A DNA stretch of 64,000 bases from SZAS-103 sp043747745. Its GTDB lineage: Bacteria; Pseudomonadota; Gammaproteobacteria; Xanthomonadales; Xanthomonadaceae. The position numbers and the translations under genes were made by a program. Positions 51,952 to 60,095 of this stretch are shown piece by piece. The stretch lies in the NCBI GenBank assembly GCA_043747745.1, contig JAYTOP010000042.1, forward strand, positions 1 through 64,000, written 5' to 3'. The first letter of the stretch is position 1. Each line of letters begins with the position of its first letter. The notes beneath the pieces are model-generated. The model did no database searches and had not been told where the DNA came from. It saw only the letters and a program-made list of their open reading frames with translations.

Positions 51952-53766
51952 ATGCACAAGCCGATCCTCGTTCTCGCCATCGCCGTTGCACTGTGCGCCG
52001 GCTCGACTTCCACGTTCGCCGCCACCGCAGCCGTTGCAGCGATGGAAACGGCAGCGCAATCCCCGGCCAAGGCCGCGCAGCTGGACAAGCTGTACACGGA
52101 CTTCTGGGAGGCCTCGCTCAAGTTCAACCCGATCCAGGCCACCTTCGTCGGCGACCCGCGCTACAACGACCAGTTGCCGAATTTCCTGTCCGACGATTTC
52201 CGTGAAAAGACGCATGCGTTCAATACCGAATGGCTGGCCAAGACCAAGGCGATCGGCCCCGATGGACTCAGCGGACAGGCGCTGCTGTCTTACAACATCT
52301 TCGTGAAGCAGCAGCAGGACCAGCTCGATGGCGAGCGCTTCCGCGGCGAACTGATGCCGATCGACCAGTTCAACAACCTCGCATTGCTCGCCGTGCAACT
52401 CGGCTCCGGCACAGGCGCGCAGCCGTTCGCGACGGTCAAGGACTACGACGACTGGCTCGCGCGCGCCGGCAAGATTCCAACGATCTACGACCAGGCGATC
52501 GCCAACATGCGCGAAGGCATCAAGGCCGGCATCGTGCAGCCGAAAGTGCTGATGCTGAAGGTCGTGCCGCAGTTCGACGCGGTCATCAAGGACAAGCCCG
52601 AGGACACCGCGTTCTGGGGACCGATCACGACCCTGCCGAAAGACTTCCCCGCCGCCGACAAGGCGCGCCTGACCGACGCCTATCGCCACATGATCGCCGA
52701 CCAGCTGATGCCGTCTTACAGGAAGCTGCGCGCCTACATCGCCGACGACTACATGGCGCACACGCGCGACACCGTCGGCATGGATGCGCTGCCCGATGGC
52801 CAAGCGTGGTACGCGTACAGCGTGCGCATGATGACGACCACCGACGAGACGCCGGACCAGATCCACACCATCGGACTCAACGAGGTCGCGCGCATCAAGA
52901 AGCAGATGGACGCACTGCGCGTGAAGCTCGAATTCAAGGGCGATCTGCAGGCGTTCTTCCACTACCTCAACACCGACAAGAAATTCACCTTCCCGACCGA
53001 AAAGGCGCTGCTCGACGGTTACAACAGCGTGTACGCGAAGGTCCAAAAAGGCGTGCCGCGCGACTTCGCGATCCAGCCGAAGGCGAAGTTCGAGATCCGT
53101 CCGGTTGAGGCGTACCGTGCCGAGTCTGCGGCCGGTGGTTCGTACCAGCCGCCGAGCGAGGACGGCAAGCGTCCCGGCATCTTCTATGTCAACACCTACG
53201 ACCTGCCCTCGCGCAAAACGTGGGAAATGGAAGACCTGTTCCTGCACGAGGCGATCCCGGGCCACCACTTCCAGCTGTCGATACAGCAGGAGCAGACCGG
53301 CCTGCCGATGTTCCGCCGTTTTGGCGGAGAGACCTCCTACGCCGAGGGCTACGCGTTGTATTGCGAGACCATCGGCTACGAACTCGGTATGTACACCGAC
53401 CCGTACCAGAAGTTCGGCCAGTTGCAGAACGAGCAGTTCCGCGCGATGCGGCTGGTCGTCGACACTGGCCTGCACAGCAAGGGCTGGACGCGCGAGCAGG
53501 CGATCCAGTACATGCTCGACAACTCGGCGATGAGCAAGACCGATGTGATCGCCGAAGTCGAGCGCTATATCGCGATGCCTGCGCAGGCGCTCGCGTACAA
53601 GACCGGCCAGATGAAGATCACCGAGTTGCGTGCAAGGGCCGCGAACGAACTCGGCGCGAAGTTCGACGTGCGCGCATTCCATACTGAGTTGCTCAAGGAC
53701 GGCGCATTGCCGCTGGCTGTGCTTGAGATGAAGATCGACCGTTGGGTTGCGTCTCAGAAACACTGA
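51952..53766 (+). CDS. Exported DUF885 metallopeptidase-like protein
   Basis: 604 residues with signal peptide (MHKPILVLAIAVALCAGSTS then TFA) and AGGGG eight bases before the ATG. DUF885 proteins are M1/M32-like helical metalloenzymes. The metal motif is 'MEDLFLHEAIPGHHFQLSIQ' (HExxxHH-type), followed by RRFGGETSYAEGYALYCETI with the third ligand Glu. Also YVNTYDLPSRKTWEM just before it. Substrate unknown; a peptidase role in periplasmic peptide use is likely from family. A strong terminator follows. Confidence 0.9.
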   Translation: MHKPILVLAIAVALCAGSTSTFAATAAVAAMETAAQSPAKAAQLDKLYTDFWEASLKFNPIQATFVGDPRYNDQLPNFLSDDFREKTHAFNTEWLAKTKAIGPDGLSGQALLSYNIFVKQQQDQLDGERFRGELMPIDQFNNLALLAVQLGSGTGAQPFATVKDYDDWLARAGKIPTIYDQAIANMREGIKAGIVQPKVLMLKVVPQFDAVIKDKPEDTAFWGPITTLPKDFPAADKARLTDAYRHMIADQLMPSYRKLRAYIADDYMAHTRDTVGMDALPDGQAWYAYSVRMMTTTDETPDQIHTIGLNEVARIKKQMDALRVKLEFKGDLQAFFHYLNTDKKFTFPTEKALLDGYNSVYAKVQKGVPRDFAIQPKAKFEIRPVEAYRAESAAGGSYQPPSEDGKRPGIFYVNTYDLPSRKTWEMEDLFLHEAIPGHHFQLSIQQEQTGLPMFRRFGGETSYAEGYALYCETIGYELGMYTDPYQKFGQLQNEQFRAMRLVVDTGLHSKGWTREQAIQYMLDNSAMSKTDVIAEVERYIAMPAQALAYKTGQMKITELRARAANELGAKFDVRAFHTELLKDGALPLAVLEMKIDRWVASQKH

Positions 53767-53786
53767 TCGGAGAGCAAATCGCGATG

Positions 53787-53815
53787 AAAAAGACCGGCCT
53801 TGCGCCGGTCTTTTT
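53787..53815 (+). terminator. Rho-independent terminator after the DUF885 gene
   Basis: aaaaagaccggc-cttgc-gccggtcttttt: 7-base GC stem extended by A/T pairs. It suits termination of the plus-strand gene 20 bases upstream. Confidence 0.9.
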
Positions 53816-53884
53816 CTATACCGCGCAATGTAACCTGGAAGGAGCGCAGACAGCAGCATGCTTTGCCTGGATGGTCATAGGTAT

Positions 53885-53951
53885 GTGCTCAAGCGGACCG
53901 TGCGAGAGGAAGTTTCCGGTGCAATCATGCGTTGCGGCCCGCACGGCCGCT
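53885..53951 (+). repeat. Dispersed ~67-base repeat, copy 2
   Basis: Partner of 34274-34341. Here the ends gcggaccgtgc and gcacggccgc can pair almost fully, making a cruciform-like element. The flanking stretch 53816-53973 contains nothing else recognisable. Confidence 0.6.
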
Positions 53952-53973
53952 CAGGTCAGGCGTTATCGAGCCA

Positions 53974-54726
53974 TCACCGAAACTCCCGCACCTCGCCATC
54001 GTCCTTCAGGCTGAAGGGATTGAAATCGGTGTTCGTGTCGTAGGTATCGGCGTGCTCGCGGCGCTTGAGGAATCCGACGACGGCGTAGGTCACCGGCGTC
54101 AGCACGACTTCGACCGTGACCTTCATGATCCAGTTGAATGCGATCACCTTCGCGATGGTCTGTCCTTCCCAGATGCCCATGAAGGCGATCGGGTAGAAGG
54201 TCAGGCTGTCGACGCCTTCGCCGACGATGGTCGATCCGATCGTGCGCGTCCACAAGTGGCGGCCGGCCGTCCACACCTTCATCTTCGCCATCACGTAGGC
54301 GTTGACGAAATCGCCGGCCCAGAAACCGACCAGCGACGCGAGCGCGATGCGCCACGTCGCGCCGAACACGGTTTCGAGCGCGGGCTGCAATTGCGCGTTG
54401 AACGGTTCGTTCGGCGCGACCGGCATGTGGATGATCGCCTGCGACATCAGCGTCGCAAAGATCAGCGCGCCGAAACCGGCCCAGGTTGCACGCCGCGCAC
54501 GCGAATAGCCGTACACCTCGGTCAATACGTCGTCGAAGATGTAACTGATCGGGAAGAACAGGTTGCCCGCGCCGAACGTCAACGCGCCAATCAGCGGCAG
54601 GGTGATCGTGCTGGTTTTGGCCGGGCCGATGAGGTTCGAGCACAGCAGCACCGCGACCATGCCGCCGACCATCAGGTCGTAGTAACGGAATCCATGACGT
54701 TCGGGCGGTCCGGCATTTGTTTTCAT
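53974..54726 (-). CDS. yhhQ: Queuosine precursor transporter
   Basis: Inner-membrane importer of preQ0/preQ1 (VUT family). 250 residues and about six helices. Seen: YYDLMVGGMVAVLLCSNLIG, GAGNLFFPISYIFDDVLTEV YGYSRAR, 'LVGFWAGDFVNAYVMAKMKV' and TRTIGSTIVGEGVDSLTFYP. The tail KRREHADTYDTNTDFNPFSL is typical of YhhQ in this group. It is monocistronic; no preQ1 riboswitch was recognised ahead of it. Confidence 0.94.
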   Translation of the reverse strand: MKTNAGPPERHGFRYYDLMVGGMVAVLLCSNLIGPAKTSTITLPLIGALTFGAGNLFFPISYIFDDVLTEVYGYSRARRATWAGFGALIFATLMSQAIIHMPVAPNEPFNAQLQPALETVFGATWRIALASLVGFWAGDFVNAYVMAKMKVWTAGRHLWTRTIGSTIVGEGVDSLTFYPIAFMGIWEGQTIAKVIAFNWIMKVTVEVVLTPVTYAVVGFLKRREHADTYDTNTDFNPFSLKDDGEVREFR

Positions 54727-54846
54727 GGCTGTTCTTGACCCATCGTGATGTTGCAGGAGTGACCTGTCGAAACCTTTGCAAGAACGGCGTCATTCCGGCT
54801 TTCGTCGAAGGGCCTTTCAACAGCGAAGCTGGTCAATGACGAGCAT

Positions 54847-55740
54847 TCACCCGTCCTGCAACGTGTCCCAGAGGATGTCCTCGATCAGCAGGATGCCAGC
54901 GAGTCCAATTGCGCCAGCAACGCACAGCAAGGTCGCGAACCCGCGCCTCGGCAAATCGCAGCGTGCGGCGACCAATGCCGCGAGTATGCCCATTGCGATG
55001 GCCGCCATTCCCGGCAGGTATGCCTTCTCTCGCCAGATTTCGTTGTCGATGTTGGCTGCATGGGTGAATGGCAGCGACAGCGCGAACACGACCAGCAACG
55101 GCACCAGCACCGCCATGCGCCTGGTCAACAGGCACACGATCGGGAAGCCGATGTAGAACACTTCCTCGATCGATAGCGACCACAACACATCCCAGTTCCC
55201 CGGCAGGTATCCGGTGTGGCCTTCGTACCAGTTCAGGTACAGACCCATCGCGGAAGCGATCGCGCCTTGCAGGGACTGATCGGGGTGCGCGATCAGGTAG
55301 TCCTCGAAACCCGCCAGGTGCAAGACGCTCAGGACGAGAACCAGCAACAGCAGGCACGGAATGATGCGCGCGAAACGGCGCGCGTAGAACGCCTTGATAT
55401 TGATGCGATCGAGGCTCCCCCAGCGCTGCAATGCATTGCCCGCGATCAGGAAACCGGAGATCGTAAAGAATACGAAGACCGATTCGTAGCCGTTGTAGTT
55501 CAGCGCATCCATCAGGCGTTTCGGAAGGAATGCAGCAAGCGCGGTGTGCTTGAGCGGAATGCGCAGGCCGATGTGGTGCAGCACGACGAGCAGGATCGAG
55601 AGTCCGCGCAGCAGGTCGATGCCGTGGTTGCGCTGCAGCGCATCGGCAGGGTCGACGGCTGGCGTTCGCTCGTCATTCCCGCGTAAGCGGTAATGATGAT
55701 CAGGAGCATCTGTCGTCGCTCCAACCTTTACATCAGACAT
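54847..55740 (-). CDS. Acyltransferase 3 family membrane protein
   Basis: 297 residues. Acyltransferase-3 signs: GIDLLRGLSILLVVLHHIGL (R-G-xS/ H-H), NGYESVFVFFTISGFLIAGN, INIKAFYARRFARIIPCLLL and WDVLWSLSIEEVFYIGFPIV. It then has three or four further hydrophobic stretches and stops after LLIEDILWDTLQDG, which is about 60 residues short of typical members (350-400), so one or two helices may be missing. Residues about 14-27 (PDHHYRLRGNDERT) are encoded by an intergenic-type repeat. The ATG overlaps the stop of the MBL gene by eight bases. Confidence 0.75.
   Translation of the reverse strand: MSDVKVGATTDAPDHHYRLRGNDERTPAVDPADALQRNHGIDLLRGLSILLVVLHHIGLRIPLKHTALAAFLPKRLMDALNYNGYESVFVFFTISGFLIAGNALQRWGSLDRINIKAFYARRFARIIPCLLLLVLVLSVLHLAGFEDYLIAHPDQSLQGAIASAMGLYLNWYEGHTGYLPGNWDVLWSLSIEEVFYIGFPIVCLLTRRMAVLVPLLVVFALSLPFTHAANIDNEIWREKAYLPGMAAIAMGILAALVAARCDLPRRGFATLLCVAGAIGLAGILLIEDILWDTLQDG
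55669..55695. repeat. ATTCCCGCG-type repeat inside the acyltransferase start
   Basis: cgtcattcccgc-gtaa-gcggtaatgatg, one mismatch from the common CATTCCCGC/GCGGGAATG palindrome. In the gene it encodes YRLRGNDE, a peptide often seen when this repeat is read in frame. Confidence 0.6.
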
Positions 55741-57118
55741 CGCGCGTCATGCCCGGCTGCGACAGAGTGACGTCGATGCCGAATTGTGCGCGCAGTTTAG
55801 CGCTCAGCGTTTCACGCGCCGGATTCTCGCCATGCACCAGCGCGACCGGCGGATGGTTCGGGCTTGCGCCGTACCAGTCCAGCAGACCCTGCTGGTCGGC
55901 GTGCGCGGACAGCCCACCGACGGTGTGGATCTGCGCGCGCACCGGCATGTCCTGGCCGAACAGCTTCACGTGTTTCAGCCCATTCACCAGCATGCGCCCG
56001 AGCGTGCCGTCGGCCTGGTAGCCGACGAAGATCACATGCGCATTCGGGTTGGACAGGTTGTTCGCGAGGTGATGGCGGATGCGCCCACCATTGGCCATGC
56101 CGGAACCGGCGATGACGATCGCGCCGCCCTGCACGAAGTTGATGCCCTTGCTCTCGTCGACGCCCGCAGTGACGCTCAGGTTCGGCATCGCGAACGGCTT
56201 GATCCGTCCCGCCCACACCTTCGCCGCATCGGCATCGAACAATTCCTCGTGGCGGTCGTACACGCCCATCACTTTCGCGGCCATCGGGCTGTCGAGGAAG
56301 ATCTTCCACTGCGACAGGTTCCAGTCGTCGAAGTGCTGCGCGAACCAGTACAGCAATTCCTGGCTGCGCCCGACCGCGAACGCGGGGATGATCACGTTGC
56401 CGCCGTCGGCATGCGCCTTCGCGAAGATCGTGGCGAGCTCGGCGACGGTTGCGGCACGATCCTTGTGGTTGCGATCGCCGTAGGTCGACTCCATGAGGAT
56501 CAGGTCGGCAGCAGGCGGCGTGGCCGGGTCGCGCAGGATCGGCGTACCGGGCAGGCCGATGTCGCCGGAGAACACCAGCGTCTTCGGCAGCGGATCGCTC
56601 GCCCTCAATTCCAGGATGGACGAGCCGAGGATATGTCCCGCGTCGTGTAGCCGCAGCGTCACCCCAGGCAGGATCTCGGTCACCGTGTCGTAAGACAGCG
56701 GATGCAGCAGCTTCTGCGCGTCCGCGACATCGTCCAGCGTGTACAGCGGCTCGACCTCGGGATCGTCGTGCGCGCGATGGCGGTTCGCCATCTCGGCACT
56801 GCGCTCGGACAACGACGCAGCATCGAGCAGCATGATCGGCAGCAGGTCGCAGGTCGCGGCTTGCGCGAAGATCGGCCCGGTGAAACCGCGCTTGACCAGC
56901 AACGGCACGCGGCCGATGTGGTCGATGTGCGCGTGGCTGAGCACCAGCGCATCGATACTGGCAGGATCGAACGCGAACGCTTTTGCGTTGACCGCGTCGG
57001 AATCGCGCCCGCCCTGAACCATCCCGCAGTCGAGCAGGATCCGCTTGCCCGCCGCCTCGAGCAGGTGGCTGGAGCCGGTGACCACACCGCCGGCTGCGCC
57101 GTAGAAAGTGACTTTCAT
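55733..57118 (-). CDS. MBL-fold RNA-processing-type hydrolase (CPSF/beta-CASP)
   Basis: 461 residues from ATG 57118; the upstream frame to 57316 is shadow. Metallo-beta-lactamase motifs: ALVLSHAHIDHIGRVPLLVK (HxHxDH), LHDAGHILGSSILELR, LVFSGDIGLPG. The beta-CASP inserts are present: LMESTYGDRNHKDR, NVIIPAFAVGRSQELLYWF and GMANGGRIRHHLANNL, plus the closing GLSAHADQQGLLDWYG. Such bacterial proteins are usually annotated as RNA-metabolising MBL hydrolases; activity is inferred. The downstream acyltransferase overlaps its stop. Confidence 0.92.
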   Translation of the reverse strand: MKVTFYGAAGGVVTGSSHLLEAAGKRILLDCGMVQGGRDSDAVNAKAFAFDPASIDALVLSHAHIDHIGRVPLLVKRGFTGPIFAQAATCDLLPIMLLDAASLSERSAEMANRHRAHDDPEVEPLYTLDDVADAQKLLHPLSYDTVTEILPGVTLRLHDAGHILGSSILELRASDPLPKTLVFSGDIGLPGTPILRDPATPPAADLILMESTYGDRNHKDRAATVAELATIFAKAHADGGNVIIPAFAVGRSQELLYWFAQHFDDWNLSQWKIFLDSPMAAKVMGVYDRHEELFDADAAKVWAGRIKPFAMPNLSVTAGVDESKGINFVQGGAIVIAGSGMANGGRIRHHLANNLSNPNAHVIFVGYQADGTLGRMLVNGLKHVKLFGQDMPVRAQIHTVGGLSAHADQQGLLDWYGASPNHPPVALVHGENPARETLSAKLRAQFGIDVTLSQPGMTRDV

Positions 57119-57365
57119 GCTGTGACTCCGACCCGGATGACGGCGCGACGTTAGCACGCGCTGGCTTGTGGATGCCTGCGGCTGTACCGGACAACCAGAT
57201 AGAATTGCAGTCCGGGCCAGGCATGACCTTCGACACGCTCGCCAATCGCCTGTGCGGCCTACAGTGCGCCCTTGCGCGTCCGCGCGCGATGGTTCCATGG
57301 CCGCGACCGCATGCAACCCTGCCCTGAGCCGATTTCAACCATTCCCATCCGCACCTGGAGAGCCC

Positions 57366-59444
57366 ATGAAGACGCGTCCTTGCAACCCCCTCAACGTCGT
57401 TGCGCTGATCGCACTGGCGACATGCCTGCAGTCGGCCGCGATCGCCGCACCAGCCAATCTCGGCGCGGTCAGCACACTCAAGGTGTCCGACCTCGATACC
57501 TCGATCAACGCCTGCCAGAACCTCACCGGCTTCGTGAACAAGAAATGGCTCGCGGCCAACCCGATCCCGGGCGACCGCACCTCGTGGGGCAGCTTCGAGA
57601 TGCTCGGTGAGCGCTCGGAAAATGCGCAGAAGGCGATCCTCGCCGCGCTGGCGAAGACCAAGCATGCCGATGGCTCGATCGAGCAACTCGTCAGCGACTT
57701 ATACGCCAGCGGCATGGACGAGGCGAAGATCAACGGCGTACCGGCCGCGACCAAGCTAAAGCCCTTCATCGCGTCGATCGACGCGATCAAGACGTCGGAT
57801 GATATCGTTGCCTACATTGATGCCAATTACAGCAAAGGCCTCGTTGATGTGTTTGGATTCGGCGGTCAGGCCGACTTCAAGAATTCGTCGATGACGATCG
57901 GCTATGCGGGCGGCGGCGGCACCAACCTGCCCGAGCGGGCCTATTACCTCGAAGACAAGTACAAGGCCATTCGCGATGCGTATGTCGCGCACATCGCCAA
58001 GACCCTGGAACTCGGCGGCGTGTCCGCAACCGATGCAAAGCAGCAGGCCGCCTGGGTGATGGCCGTCGAGACCGAATTGGCGACCGCTTCGCTGACGCCG
58101 ATCGAGCAGCGCGATACCGCGAACCAGTACAAGATGACCAGCGTCGCCGATGCCGACAAGCTCACCCCGCATTTCTCGTGGGAAGGGTTCCTCGCTGGCA
58201 TCCATGTGAAGGATGTCAAGGGCTTCTCGCTCGCGGAGACGAAGTTCTTCGGCGCGTTCGACAAGATGCTGACCTCGGTTCCGGTGCAACAGTGGCAGGC
58301 CTACCTGCGTTTCCACGCGATCGACAATGCGTCGCCGTATCTCAACGACGCGTTGGTCACTGAACACTTCGATTTCTACAACAAGACCCTGCGCGGCCAG
58401 ACCGAACAGAAGCCTCGCTGGAAGCGCGTGCTCGCGACGGTGAACGACGACACCGGCGAAGCGCTGGGCCAGTTGTACGTCAAGGAATATTTCACGCCGG
58501 AAGCCAAGGCCGCGGCCGAGGAACTCGTGAACAACCTGCGCAACGCACTGAAGGCGCGTATCCAGAATGTGCCGTGGATGAGCGATGCGACCAAGGCCAA
58601 GGCAATGGAAAAGTGGGCCAGCTTCATGCCCAAGATCGGCTATCCGAGCAAGTGGCGCGACTGGACCGGCCTGACAGTTTCCCAGGACAACTATCTCGCC
58701 AATGTGCTCGCCGCAAATGCGTTCAACAACGAGTGGCAACTCGCCAAGATCGGCAAGCCGGTCGATCGCACCGAATGGGGCATGACGCCGCAGACGGTCA
58801 ATGCCTATTACAACCCATTGCAGAACGAGATCGTGTTCCCGGCCGCAATCCTGCAGCCGCCGTTCTTCGACGCGAAGGCCGATCCGGCGCTCAACTACGG
58901 CGGCATCGGCGCGGTGATCGGTCACGAGATGACCCACGGCTACGACGACCAGGGCGCGCAGTTCGACGCCAAGGGCAACCAGAGCAACTGGTGGACGGAT
59001 GCCGACAAGAAGGGCTTCGAGGAACGCACCGGCAAGCTCGTCGCGCAATTCAACGACTACATCGTGATGAAGGACCCGAAGGGTGCGGACCTGCACGTCA
59101 AGGGCGAGCTGACACTTGGTGAGAACATCGCCGACCTCGGTGGCGTCAACATTTCCTTCGACGCACTGCAGAAGGAACTCACGACCGATGCGAAGTACAA
59201 GCCCGACACCAAGGTCGATGGCTACACCGAGAACCAGCGCTTCTTCATGAACTTCGCAAATGTCTGGCGCCGCAGCTTCAAGCCGCAGGAAGCGATGGTG
59301 CGCCTGAACACCGATCCGCATTCGCCAGCCCAGTTCCGTGCGATCGGCGCGCCGTCGAACATGCCGGCGTTCGCGCAGGCATTCATGTGCAAGGCGGGCG
59401 ATGCGATGGTGCGTCCGGCCGACAAGCAGGTGGTGATCTGGTAG
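57366..59444 (+). CDS. M13-family metallopeptidase (PepO/neprilysin-like), intact active site
   Basis: 692 residues from ATG 57366. Signal peptide: TRPCNPLNVVALIALATCLQ then SAAIAAPA. Zinc-binding HEMTH at about 520-524 in VIGHEMTHGYDDQGAQFDAK, the ExxxD motif with Glu586/Asp590 in ENIADLGGVNISFDAL, and upstream NAYYNPLQNEIVFPAAILQP PFFD that shapes the substrate cleft. This fits an exported zinc endopeptidase acting on small peptides. A related but altered copy lies 650 bases downstream. A hairpin terminator follows. Confidence 0.94.
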   Translation: MKTRPCNPLNVVALIALATCLQSAAIAAPANLGAVSTLKVSDLDTSINACQNLTGFVNKKWLAANPIPGDRTSWGSFEMLGERSENAQKAILAALAKTKHADGSIEQLVSDLYASGMDEAKINGVPAATKLKPFIASIDAIKTSDDIVAYIDANYSKGLVDVFGFGGQADFKNSSMTIGYAGGGGTNLPERAYYLEDKYKAIRDAYVAHIAKTLELGGVSATDAKQQAAWVMAVETELATASLTPIEQRDTANQYKMTSVADADKLTPHFSWEGFLAGIHVKDVKGFSLAETKFFGAFDKMLTSVPVQQWQAYLRFHAIDNASPYLNDALVTEHFDFYNKTLRGQTEQKPRWKRVLATVNDDTGEALGQLYVKEYFTPEAKAAAEELVNNLRNALKARIQNVPWMSDATKAKAMEKWASFMPKIGYPSKWRDWTGLTVSQDNYLANVLAANAFNNEWQLAKIGKPVDRTEWGMTPQTVNAYYNPLQNEIVFPAAILQPPFFDAKADPALNYGGIGAVIGHEMTHGYDDQGAQFDAKGNQSNWWTDADKKGFEERTGKLVAQFNDYIVMKDPKGADLHVKGELTLGENIADLGGVNISFDALQKELTTDAKYKPDTKVDGYTENQRFFMNFANVWRRSFKPQEAMVRLNTDPHSPAQFRAIGAPSNMPAFAQAFMCKAGDAMVRPADKQVVIW

Positions 59445-59472
59445 TCGGCCATCAGTTGTACGTCACACAAGA

Positions 59473-59498
59473 ACCCCCGCATTGCGGGGGTTTTTTTT
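59473..59498 (+). terminator. Rho-independent terminator after the M13 gene
   Basis: acccccgc-att-gcgggggt followed by a run of eight T's; a textbook terminator 29 bases after the stop. Confidence 0.93.
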
Positions 59499-59522
59499 GG
59501 TGCACGGAACGTGCGTATTTCG

Positions 59523-59927
59523 CTATGGCATGTCCGGCAGCGTGTAGTCGAATGCGTAGGCATGGTTTCCGTCGGCGATGACGATCGCCATCTTGCCGGC
59601 AAGGCCAGTGAGCTGACCGGTGCCGGAGTCCGGCACGACGGCAAGCGCCAACTGCGCATCGCCGCGCGTCATCGTGCCGCTGTGCTGAAGCACGAACGTG
59701 CCGCTGCGGCCATGCAGCGCACCGCTGACGACCTCCATCGCGACATAACCAGCCGAGCCCGCGACGCCCGAACGATGCGCCAGCATCTGGCCCTTGCTGG
59801 TCGCGTCCAGGTCGCCATGGAACCGCTTGTCGAGCGCCATCCTGCCGATCGCCGCGCCGCCGGTTGCATCCTCCACCGGCTGTGGCAGTAACTTCACGTC
59901 GAACGGTCCGCTTGCGTGCGTCGTCAT
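59523..59927 (-). CDS. DUF3224 domain protein
   Basis: 134 residues from ATG 59927 (GAGGAAAC ahead). A small beta-barrel-type protein: 'ALDKRFHGDLDATSKGQMLA', SAGYVAMEVVSGALHGRSGT FVLQHSG, and LAVVPDSGTGQLTGLAGKMA with YAFDYTLP at the end, all characteristic of DUF3224. Function unknown. It lies between the two M13 genes on the opposite strand. Confidence 0.9.
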   Translation of the reverse strand: MTTHASGPFDVKLLPQPVEDATGGAAIGRMALDKRFHGDLDATSKGQMLAHRSGVAGSAGYVAMEVVSGALHGRSGTFVLQHSGTMTRGDAQLALAVVPDSGTGQLTGLAGKMAIVIADGNHAYAFDYTLPDMP

Positions 59928-60095
59928 CGGGGTTTCCTCATGGATCGGAAAAATCTGCGCAAGCAGCGTCGATGCGCCGCGACACGAGCAAAGGATAGCG
60001 CGTCGATCCAAGCATCGCTGAACGCCGCAGCCGCTTGTCGACTGACCGCACGCCATGGCTTGTTACACTCCGGCATCCCGATCAGGAGTTCGTCG

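Noticed and set aside
51919..53859. 646-codon minus-strand open frame opposite the DUF885 gene
   Set aside because: Runs through a terminator hairpin and has no recognisable domain; the plus-strand gene has signal peptide and metal motif.
53951..53970. caggcgttatcg after the dispersed repeat, resembling an attC end
   Set aside because: Does not fit GTTRRRY beyond the first bases; no integrase in the window.
54727..54850. Possible preQ1 riboswitch ahead of yhhQ
   Set aside because: No A-rich tail or compact H-type pseudoknot pattern was seen in the leader.
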